58,531 nt of DNA from Stentor coeruleus (Eukaryota; Ciliophora; Heterotrichea; Heterotrichida; Stentoridae): contig MPUH01000389.1 of assembly GCA_001970955.1 (NCBI GenBank), positions 1 to 58,531 of the forward strand. The letters run 5' to 3'. The stretch's first letter is position 1; each line of letters opens with the position of its first letter. The notes beneath the pieces were generated by a model. The model had not been told where the DNA came from. It ran no database searches and saw only the letters and a list, made by a program, of their open reading frames with translations. Of this stretch, positions 1 through 7,924 are shown piece after piece. The position numbers were made by a program, and so were the translations under genes.

Positions 1-794
1 ATGATTAGGAGGATAATTTATTTGATGGGTTTATAGTAAAAATATATAGGAGTTTATATATTATTATGACAAATATTGATAAAATCATGACAAAATTTTA
101 TATGGGAATCCTACATGACAAATTTTTGTTGTAAGTTTTTAGTTTAGTTAATTTTTATAGGAGTATACCATTTGACAAATTTTAAAGAGATTTTTTTATT
201 TGGTAATTTTTTTAGTGATTATCAGATTTTGCCAATTTTGATAGGAATATTCGATATTAACAATTTATATAGTACTAATGAATAAAGATTAGAAAGGGAA
301 TATAAGATATTATATATAGAAAGCATAGGAAAGAAAAACCTAAAAAATTCTAAACTTTTTATTATTATAAAAATATCAGCACATAAATAATAATTACTTT
401 CAGCACTTTTAATTAGCTTGAACAATATGCAAACTAATCTACACCTTGCTAAAACTTTATCCAAATCAAAAACTTAACCTAATCTTATCCTACTTATCAA
501 CAAAAAAATCACCCTAACCCATCTTCAAAAATCTTCTTCATCCAAACCTTATATCCACTTTTCAATCCAGCAAATTTCCCCCATTCTAAAAATCCACAAT
601 ACCTTCAATCTATTATTATCACTAAACCTAAATAAAAAAAAAATCATATAAAAGCAAGCTAAAATCCTTTAACAAAAATAATTCATTCAAAAAACCCCCT
701 TATTCCTTCCTCTAAATCTCATAATAACAATAAAAAGTATTTATATATAAGAGATAAAGATAATAAATTCAAGTAAAAAAAATAATGGTAATAA
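1..794. other. AT-rich intergenic / left edge
   Basis: No supportable gene. Bases 1-460 are AT-rich with stops in all frames apart from one short low-complexity open frame that I do not believe. From about 460 to 780 the plus strand becomes C-rich and G-poor, the composition seen upstream of most genes here, so this is probably the promoter and 5' leader of the SCP2 gene. An ATG at 785 opens a six-codon frame that overlaps the SCP2 start and could act as a minimal upstream ORF. Confidence 0.5.
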
Positions 795-1151
795 ATGGCA
801 CTTAAATCAGAAAAACTCTTTGACTCGATGACTCCTCATTTGGCAACAGTAGGTAAAGACCTTGTCGCTAAAATTGGAGCTGTTTTCCATTTTGAAATTC
901 TTTCAGCACCAGGTGCTAATCCTGCATGGTTCACTGTAGACTTAAAAAATGGTAATGGAGCAATTGCTAAAGGAAAACAAGGAACTGCTGATGCTACATT
1001 TACTTTGGCTGACGATGATTTGATTGCTATTTCTAATGGAACTTTGAACCCTCAAGTTGCTTTTATGCAAGGGAAAATGAAAATTAAAGGCAATATGGCT
1101 AAAGCTACAAAATTCACCCCAGATGTGCTCCCTAAAAACGTTAAACTTTAA
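795..1151 (+). CDS. SCP2 sterol-carrier-domain protein
   Basis: A 118-residue protein that is essentially one SCP2 domain, the small alpha/beta fold that binds sterols, acyl chains and other lipids in a hydrophobic tunnel. Family signs are the amphipathic N-terminal helix, the strand pattern AWFTVDLKNGNGAI followed by KGKQGTADATFTLADDDLI, and the closing segment FMQGKMKIKGNMAKATKF, a classic SCP2 C-terminal signature. Length matches stand-alone SCP2 proteins (about 110-140 aa). Many family members are peroxisomal through a C-terminal tripeptide such as AKL; this one ends NVKL, close to but not a canonical signal, so peroxisomal location is only a possibility. The start is the first ATG compatible with the domain; the sequence just upstream has stops. 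No intron is needed. Confidence 0.88.
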   Translation: MALKSEKLFDSMTPHLATVGKDLVAKIGAVFHFEILSAPGANPAWFTVDLKNGNGAIAKGKQGTADATFTLADDDLIAISNGTLNPQVAFMQGKMKIKGNMAKATKFTPDVLPKNVKL

Positions 1152-2084
1152 TAGAAAGATAGATTTACAAAGATAATTTGTCTTTTGCATATAGATTTTA
1201 TATTTTTATGTGAAAGAAGATAGGATTTCTATTAAGTTTTTATAAGGAGTAGGATTTTATATAAGAAGGGTATAAAAAAGTAGGGTTTTAAGAGAAGAAG
1301 TTTTAGATAAAATAGTTGTGTGTATAGGAATTTGGCTTTGAATATAAGTTAGATTATATTAAAGGAATATATATATTTATTAGGCTATTTAGGAATATAT
1401 TTATTAAGAATTTATATATGGATATATAAAATAATTGTAATAATTTTTGCATTACTGGATCATAGCTGCTATTTTTATAGCATAAAATTATTAAGCTTAT
1501 TTGTTTTTAGATAATTTATAAAGGATTATATTATAAGGGCAAACATATATTTTACCTATTTTTTAATAAAAATAAAAATAACATCTGTTGTATGTTATTA
1601 TATAGACTATTTTGGAATATATAATTAAGTAATGATTGTAATCTTATTTTAAAAAACTTATAATAATAAAATAATCCCTAAATATATCAAGAATTAGAAA
1701 TCATAAGTATCATATTATATAATTCCTAATATTGTTTATATTCAAACAAGATAAATATCTTTAATAAATTATATGAAGCTATTCCCATAATAGAGTTAAT
1801 CACAATGGTATAAAAAGATATGCGAGAATTATCAGGTAAATATATTGTATAGATAAAATATTAGTATAAAAAATTCCAAATTAAGCTGTTTCCAATAGTT
1901 TATTTTAGATAATCTAAGAAAATTATGTATAGTAAAATCAAGTAATGTTTATTATATAAAACTAAATTCTATATATAGCTTATTCAATAACATAAAGGTC
2001 TTACCTTTATAAACTTGACTTAAAATCAAATATATTAAATTGTAATACAACAGTTAATAAAAGTAGTTTTTGAATGAATTAAGT
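1152..2084. other. Intergenic, no gene seen
   Basis: The first 250 bp after SCP2 are G-rich and C-poor on the plus strand, like other 3' flanks in this window. The rest is very AT-rich with dense stops. I see no tRNA, repeat or coding pattern. It may contain further upstream parts of the reverse-transcriptase relic too decayed to read. Confidence 0.5.
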
Positions 2085-2870
2085 ATATTTACTATTGATG
2101 TTTACTTTTGATAAGCATTTACAAACCTTTTTTTTTTCAAGCTCATAAATGGTTAGTATATATTTTACTTGACTAAAAGCTGAAAGACTTTTAATTGAAA
2201 TAAATAAACTTAGTAGGATGAGTTTAAGATTAAAATAGATAGGCAATTTGCTCATAAAAAATTTTATTAGAATATTTGGTTTGATTGTGGATAAATGTTT
2301 GTAAAAAGATTTTACTAAAATGCGAGCATCGTTCATACAGAAATTCTTAAAATTTTGAGCGTTTTTGTATATAGTGAATTCTTTTAGTAAATTATATGAG
2401 ATTAATAATCATTTCATATTTTTATATGCTGACGACGCAGTTTTTTAATCATTTTTATTTTCTTACTATGATCAGAAATCAGACTACAGCAAATTTTGTG
2501 ATGAAGAATACGAAAACGTTAAATTTTTATAAAGGCATGCAAAACTTAAACTGAATTTACAATAAATCTTATCACAGAACAGATTCAAAGGTAAAATTCT
2601 TTAGTATTTTCATATAAGACTTCCTTTTTCCTCAAGCACATAATTAGATTTTTTAAAAGAGCTAGAAACACTTTATTTACGAAACTACTAAGTTAAATTT
2701 TATTAAGAGTTGCATGCTAAATCTGAAACTCTTGTTAGTATACCGTGTGATGGCTGATATTGATCTTTTATTTTTATTGCAGGAGACAAAGGGCTTGGCT
2801 CTCTTAAAATAACTTTTAGGACTTTCGGATGAAGTAGTTTGCTTGTGCCAATGAATAAACAATTCGCGTT
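2085..2870 (+). pseudogene. Decayed non-LTR reverse transcriptase fragment
   Basis: Reading the plus strand with in-frame stops ignored gives, at about 2416-2448, IFLYADDAVF, the YxDD catalytic motif (RT domain C) in its usual hydrophobic context. About 50 residues later comes HAKLKLNLQ, matching the step after YADD in LINE-type enzymes (xLxLNxxKT). Before it, AFLYIVNSFSKLYEIN (from 2359) resembles the segment that precedes YADD, and an IDVYF..AF stretch near 2095 in another frame resembles domain A. Several TAA stops, TGA stops and at least one frameshift interrupt it, so it cannot encode a working enzyme. It is most likely an old fragment of a retrotransposon retained in the macronuclear genome. 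Boundaries are approximate. Confidence 0.5.
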
Positions 2871-3653
2871 CATAGTTGTAATTATATTATAAAAGAATAA
2901 TCTAGATTCTAAATATGGGACCAGAGAATTAAGCTTTAAAAGATATGTCAGTTATTATAAAATTAGAAAAAGCTTTATTTTGATTATAAATTCACTGAGT
3001 TGGGTATTAAAAATTTACCCAGTTTCTTGATAAAATTTGTATTATATTATGCTTATAAAATTTATATTAGGCTTTTTTTGCGTGACATCAGAAAATTTCT
3101 GACTAAATTGTAAATTTTCAAAGCAGTGGCATGGAGAAAGGAAGCTTATTGGACTAGAAAAAATAATATTAGATTATAATAAAAATTTACAGAAAAATTT
3201 AAGATAAGGATTATATGAATATACCTGAGTTTCTATATCATATGACAACTATAAAAATTCAATGAAAATTATTTGTAGCGCTTCCCTTTAACTAGATGGC
3301 TTTTTTCGAATATCGAAAAAAATCATAACCCAGCTCTATATTTTTTGGAACAGGGAATATTCTATAAAAATATAAACTCAAAAATTATATAAAAAAACTA
3401 TTCAAATGATTCGCCAAAAAAATCTTTCTAATATTTATGCATGGCTGTCTTACCAGATTGATAGTTTTATCTAAATAATTACATTAAAAAATGTTTTATT
3501 ATCAAACTAAGACAATACTAAACTTTGAAATTTTTATAATCAACTATATTGATTTTATTGTAAAACCTACTCTTATTCATTTAAACTTTAGTATAAAATT
3601 TATCATTTTCTATACTGTCTGTCCTTAAAAAAAATTTTTATTAACTGTAATAC
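2871..3653. other. Intergenic, no gene seen
   Basis: AT-rich sequence between the RT relic and the 3' end of the cyclophilin gene. No open frame, structured RNA or repeat that I can support; it may include more of the decayed element. Confidence 0.45.
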
Positions 3654-4229
3654 TTAGATTTCTCCTGAGTCTCTTATTACAATTTTCTTTGAAGGTTTTC
3701 CACTTTTCGACCCAAGATCTTCGATTTTCTTCACGACATCCATTCCTTCAACAACTTCTCCAAACACAACATGCTTGCCATCAAGCCAAGGTGTTGATAT
3801 AGTAGTTATAAAAAACTGTGACCCATTAGTGTTTTGACCTGAATTCGCCATAGAAAGTATCCCAGGACCTACATGTTTTAACATAAAATTTTCATCAGGA
3901 AATTTCTTACCATATATACTTTCGCCTCCTGTACCATCACCACGTGTAAAATCTCCACCTTGAACCATAAAATTAGGAATCACTCTATGAAAAGTAGATC
4001 CTTTATAATGAAGAGGCTTACCATCTAAAGTCTGACCATTTTCCCCTGTGCAAAGTGCTCTGAAATTCTCACTAGTCCTAGGGACTGATTTTCCATATAA
4101 ACCAAAAATAATCCTACCAAGAAATTCTCCATCAGCTTCAACATCAAAAAAAACTTTGCTTGTAATTTGGACGTCTTGGACTTTAGAAAAAACGCAAAAG
4201 GATAATAAGAATAAAAGCAAATATTTCAT
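3654..4229 (-). CDS. Secretory-pathway cyclophilin (peptidyl-prolyl isomerase)
   Basis: A 191-residue cyclophilin that interconverts cis and trans X-Pro bonds, helping proteins fold. Residues 1-15 form a hydrophobic signal peptide ([15 protein letters not shown]), so it probably works in the ER like cyclophilin B; there is no clear C-terminal retention signal. The core is complete: [20 protein letters not shown] supplies the catalytic Arg (R82), Phe and Gln (Q90) of the family, [17 protein letters not shown] the central strand, and [15 protein letters not shown] the substrate/cyclosporin-contact Trp (W148) and His (H153). Length and order match the cyclophilin B group. It lies 19 bp downstream of ITPA on the same strand, so its promoter must sit within that gene or the spacing is unusually compact. 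Confidence 0.95.
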   Translation of the reverse strand: MKYLLLFLLSFCVFSKVQDVQITSKVFFDVEADGEFLGRIIFGLYGKSVPRTSENFRALCTGENGQTLDGKPLHYKGSTFHRVIPNFMVQGGDFTRGDGTGGESIYGKKFPDENFMLKHVGPGILSMANSGQNTNGSQFFITTISTPWLDGKHVVFGEVVEGMDVVKKIEDLGSKSGKPSKKIVIRDSGEI

Positions 4230-4248
4230 ATTTTACGAATAAAGCCAA

Positions 4249-4851
4249 TTAAGTATTACGAGATCTAAGATAATTTTTTAATGACTGTGCTGCTAGACCA
4301 CGATCAGAGATCTGGTTTTTTATACGACTCGGCATTTGTGCATAAGTTTCTAAATAGCCTTCTGGCTGGAATATTGGGTCCCAGAGGAAGTCATTTTCCC
4401 CTTTGGGAGAAACAATTTTTCCTTTAAGTACTCCCAAAAAAACTTCAGGATTCTCTCCAGGGTATTTTAATGCTATTCTACACTCAACTCTAGCATTTTT
4501 ATTCTCAAAAGGTTCAAGCATTTTGATTAATCCCATTGTCCCTAAGCAAGCGCGAAAATCTTTTCTAGATGTAAATTACATATATGGTCCAGGCAAGTTT
4601 CCCCATGCTTCAAAGAAAAGTGATGTATCTTCGATTATTATGATACCAGAAACCTCTTCACTTGCTCTTTGGATTTTATCTATTATAACTTCTTCAGCTG
4701 TACCTTGTATTTCTGTTATTGCCTTGCTAACAACTTCGATTTCTATATCATTGCTAATAATCATATCACTAAGAAGTTCTATGATTTCTCTGATTTTTCC
4801 TTTCTGAATTATAATTACGTTTGTACTGATAAATTTTAAATGCTCAGGCAT
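4249..4851 (-). CDS. ITPA: Inosine triphosphate pyrophosphatase (two 15-nt introns)
   Basis: Ham1/ITPA family enzyme that hydrolyses ITP, dITP and XTP to monophosphates and so keeps deaminated purines out of nucleic acids; cytosolic. Two introns must be removed. Intron 4804..4818 is in frame and stop-free; splicing it turns [15 protein letters not shown] into STNKGKIREI, the nucleotide-binding motif at the family N-terminus. Intron 4565..4579 joins [17 protein letters not shown] to [17 protein letters not shown], again as in the family. The C-terminal part has [18 protein letters not shown] (catalytic-site region) and [10 protein letters not shown] (the usual SHRxxAL helix). The spliced product is 190 aa, about the size of human ITPA (194). 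It is transcribed divergently from the RBR ligase gene. Confidence 0.95.
4565..4579 (-). other. 15-nt intron (ITPA intron 2)
   Basis: GTAATTTACATCTAG on the minus strand. Removal restores the PGPYIK...LGTMGL core that is otherwise split by a stop. A at intron position 10. Confidence 0.93.
4804..4818 (-). other. 15-nt intron (ITPA intron 1, in frame)
   Basis: GTAATTATAATTCAG on the minus strand, phase 0, with a CAG acceptor, so it does not break the reading frame. Removing it recreates the conserved STNKGKIREI motif. A at position 10. Confidence 0.88.
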
Positions 4852-5031
4852 ATTTTATATGAATACTTTAATGTAAACTAGCATCATTTACTAAGTGAAA
4901 TATAAAAATTGAAATTTCTTAAATGATATGCTGATAGACATATATAAATATAATGATAGTAGGTCAAAAAGGAGGTTCTAATCAAATTTATATCTAAGAT
5001 GCTGAAATATGGAGATTTTATTAATTTTAAT

Positions 5032-5067
5032 TTACAAGGGCTGGACAATAGTCAAGTGATAATTCCT
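5032..5067 (+). repeat. Dispersed 36-nt element, copy 1
   Basis: The block begins TTACAAGGGCTGGACAATAG, then TCAAGTGATAATTCCT. The same 36 nt with one mismatch recur at 10646..10681, also in an intergenic region between divergent genes. Flanking sequence is not shared, so the match is confined to this block. Function unknown. Confidence 0.8.
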
Positions 5068-5092
5068 TCAAGCGTCTTGACTATTCTGACCC
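5038..5092. other. Imperfect hairpin overlapping the 36-nt element
   Basis: AATAGTCAAG (5047..5056) is perfectly inverted as CTTGACTATT (5076..5085) around a 19-nt loop, and the outer GGG (5038..5040) faces CCC (5090..5092) across a small internal loop. The second genomic copy of the element keeps only the left arm. It could be a structured RNA, a protein-binding palindrome or the end of a mobile element. Confidence 0.6.
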
Positions 5093-5491
5093 ATTTACTC
5101 TATGCTAATATTATTTTCCCCAATCTTGTTTTCGCTTATGAAAAATAGAATCAATCTCATCAAAAAACGAATTATAAAGCCACTTCAAAGCCGATAGGAA
5201 GAAATATGACAACAGGAGTTTTGAAATATATATGGATTGGCAGTATGATTAAAAGAAAATAATTCGATATATATATAAACAACCTCTATTCATCTCATAT
5301 TTTTTTCATTTTTTAATTCATATATTTCCCTTCAATTAAATCTTAATTTTAACACAAAAAAACTGTTATAAATATAGACCCACAATATTACTACCCTTAT
5401 GCATTATATTATCATAGATTATTTTATAATTACTATAAAATATCATACCAAATAATATTGAAACTTTATCTAACTAGCATAATATAAAAAA

Positions 5492-6844
5492 ATGGAGACA
5501 GAAAGCAAAACAAATCCTATTGCGGTTATCCTTCCTTGCCATTCAGATATATCAAGGAATCAAGCAAGTTTTCAAATGAGCAACAACACTGAAATTTCTA
5601 TAGAAAGTGCATCATTAGAAGAATCATCTATGGAACATTCAATGAATTCCAACCCTAAATCTGATTCAAATTCAAGTTCCAGCAACTCAGCAAGCCAGTC
5701 AGAAATTGAAATTCCTTTAAAAATTACCCTAAACTTCGAATGTAACCCTGAAGAAGAAAAAGTTATAATCTCAGAATTTGTATGTAGCATATGTCAAGAA
5801 CAAAAGCTCAACTCCGAACTTTTTACTCAAGCCCTTTGTATGCATATTTTCTGTAAAAACTGTATAACCGAATACCTGACAATTCGAATTTCTGAATCAA
5901 ATGTCCTAAAAATGCCATGTCCACATCACGACTGCACATTAGAGATCTTAGAAGCTGACATCATAAATCTCATTCCTGAAAATCTTTATAAAAAATACCA
6001 AATCTTCAAAAGAAACGAAGAACTCAACAATTCACCTTTTCTTAGATGGTGTCCAGTCCCAGATTGTATAGGCTATGATATAGGGAATATGTTAAATGAT
6101 AAACTAACATGTAATGTTTGCGAGTATAAATATTGTTATTATTGTTCAGAACCTTGGCATATAAATTCCAAATGTAAAGAAATAAATGATAAAGAACTTG
6201 ATAAATGGGGTAATAAAAACAATGTTAGATATTGTCCTAATTGCAGAAGAAAAGTAGAAAAAAATAATGGTTGCAACCATATGACTTGTGTAAAATGTAA
6301 TTATGAATGGTGCTGGCTTTGTGGGGAAAAATATGATAGTGAGCATTATGCTAATTGTGAAATTATAAAGCATTACAAATGGAATAAACCAATGTTAAAA
6401 ATTCTAACAATGATTTTTGCGTTTTTTGTGCTATTATTTCTGCCTATTGGATGGTTTATTAAAATAGTCCATCAAGAAGCTGCGAATGTAGCTTTTATAA
6501 AGTTTAGAAAGTTATTAAAAATCAAATGGCTCAGTTATACTATTGCTATAATTTTTGGTATTATAATTTTACCTATATATTGGTCTTTAGGTCCTTTTGC
6601 CTTATCAACATTTATGTGTTTTAATATTTTAAAAAATTTTGAATGTTATAGTATTTGTATTGCTATACTTTCATTTATTTTTGGGATTATAACAGCACCA
6701 ATTATTATTATTTTAGGTATTTCTGCTGCTGGGGTTATAACACTTTCTGGAATTGTTATGTTAGGAATAAAAGTATATATTATTATAAGAAGATGTTGGG
6801 AACCTGGGTATTTCAGACTTAATGGAAAGTATGGAAGTTTATAG
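5492..6844 (+). CDS. Membrane-anchored RBR (RING-IBR-RING) E3 ubiquitin ligase
   Basis: A 450-residue RBR ligase. Such enzymes take ubiquitin from an E2 onto their own cysteine and then pass it to a substrate. Residues 1-90 are Ser/Asn-rich and probably disordered. RING1 runs from C98 (CSICQEQ) to about C148, the IBR from about C187 to C228 (CPVPDC...CNVCEYKYCYYC), and RING2 from C248. The RING2 pattern RYCPNCRRKVEKNNGCNHMTC places the likely catalytic Cys at C261. After residue 300 there are several strongly hydrophobic segments (about 303-325, 347-365, 385-430), an arrangement like RNF19-type or RNF144-type ligases anchored in ER or vesicle membranes. No intron is needed. The substrate cannot be predicted. 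Confidence 0.92.
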   Translation: METESKTNPIAVILPCHSDISRNQASFQMSNNTEISIESASLEESSMEHSMNSNPKSDSNSSSSNSASQSEIEIPLKITLNFECNPEEEKVIISEFVCSICQEQKLNSELFTQALCMHIFCKNCITEYLTIRISESNVLKMPCPHHDCTLEILEADIINLIPENLYKKYQIFKRNEELNNSPFLRWCPVPDCIGYDIGNMLNDKLTCNVCEYKYCYYCSEPWHINSKCKEINDKELDKWGNKNNVRYCPNCRRKVEKNNGCNHMTCVKCNYEWCWLCGEKYDSEHYANCEIIKHYKWNKPMLKILTMIFAFFVLLFLPIGWFIKIVHQEAANVAFIKFRKLLKIKWLSYTIAIIFGIIILPIYWSLGPFALSTFMCFNILKNFECYSICIAILSFIFGIITAPIIIILGISAAGVITLSGIVMLGIKVYIIIRRCWEPGYFRLNGKYGSL

Positions 6845-6925
6845 ATTTAATAATTTCATGTATGATTTAATAGAATTAATGGAATTTTGGAAGAGATTAT
6901 AAGAGGAATTGTTGTTAGTAATAAT

Positions 6926-7636
6926 ATGTCACAAGGGATAATTCGTTTGAAAAAAGTTAAAGTGACCCCTAAAAGAAATGCGTCGATTATTAAGAATAAG
7001 GGTCTGGAGAAAAAACATAGTGAGAGATTTGAGGAACAAAGACCGATTGAAACTATTAAAAACTTGTCTCAAGACATTGACCTTATAAGCTCTGATATTG
7101 ACTCTTATTTCCCTCATAAGCCCAACCAACCAACGCCAATATTCACAAAAATTCCTGAAAACTTGAAAAACAACATAAAAAACTCTGACATAATACCAAA
7201 GTCTTCAAAAGTCCTAACTGAAAACAATCAATACATTTATAACAAACATATACATATGAGATCACTAGACCAAACAACTAATGATAATTCAAGTAATGGA
7301 AAATTTATCAACATAACAAAGCGGAATTCTTTACAAAATAACAACCAAATAATATGTAAAGAAGACTATGAAGGACCATTAGCATCAGATGAAATAATAT
7401 TCCCTCCAACAATGAATCCAAATGAAATCTATGGTTTAGATATGAAAATTGTTAAAAAAGGTAGAATTTTCAAACCACAAGGCTTGGAAAGATTTTCTGA
7501 TTCAAAACCATGCTCAGATAAAATTAGAGAAAAAGAATGCGAATCGCCTAAGATTATCAAACAAACAATACCTTTTAGGAAAATAATAAAAAAACATAAG
7601 AGGAAGATAGGAAAAGATATTATAATATCTGCGTAA
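6926..7636 (+). CDS. Unknown basic, probably disordered protein
   Basis: About 236 residues from the first ATG at 6926 (the frame is open 39 nt further upstream, but only from a non-ATG codon). The N-terminus is basic (GIIRLKKVKVTPKRN), the middle is Asn/Ser/Asp-rich and low in hydrophobics, and the C-terminus is again basic (IIKKHKRKIGKD). A short stretch, FPPTMNPNEIYGLDMKIVKK, looks more ordered. No signal peptide, membrane segment or domain that I recognise. It follows the RBR gene on the same strand with 81 bp between them. Codon and base use match neighbouring genes, which supports it being real. Function unknown; a nuclear or cytoskeletal linear-motif protein would fit but is a guess. 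Confidence 0.6.
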   Translation: MSQGIIRLKKVKVTPKRNASIIKNKGLEKKHSERFEEQRPIETIKNLSQDIDLISSDIDSYFPHKPNQPTPIFTKIPENLKNNIKNSDIIPKSSKVLTENNQYIYNKHIHMRSLDQTTNDNSSNGKFINITKRNSLQNNNQIICKEDYEGPLASDEIIFPPTMNPNEIYGLDMKIVKKGRIFKPQGLERFSDSKPCSDKIREKECESPKIIKQTIPFRKIIKKHKRKIGKDIIISA

Positions 7637-7924
7637 ATTTATAAATACTGTAAATAGTTGGATTTTTGTATGAGATTTTTAGTTTTATGAATTTTGTATG
7701 ATTTTCAAAGATGGGTTTCAAGGTAAATTATGATTTTTAGTTTATCAAATGCATAGTTTTTTTATTTTATTAGAGAGTATTGCTGGTTTTAAAGAATAAT
7801 TTTATATACTCTGTAGTTGAAATCATAAAAATTTTTTTTAATGATGATTATATATAAAAAATATAAATCAATGTGTATAAGAAAATAACACCTACAATTT
7901 TAGCATATCAAAATAACATTTAAA

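Larger units (their letters stand above)
4852..5491. other. Divergent intergenic region ITPA / RBR ligase
   Basis: About 640 bp between two divergently transcribed genes; it must hold both promoters. It contains a dispersed repeat with a hairpin (listed separately). The 220 bp before the RBR start are C-rich and G-poor on the plus strand. No gene is seen. Confidence 0.6.

Noticed and set aside
222..464. Minus-strand 80-aa open frame at the left edge
   Set aside because: Low-complexity Ile/Leu/Phe/Ser composition typical of noise in AT-rich DNA; no domain, and neighbouring composition is intergenic.
2079..2862. Two minus-strand open frames (85 and 61 aa)
   Set aside because: They lie antisense to the RT relic, have noise-like composition and no recognisable motif.
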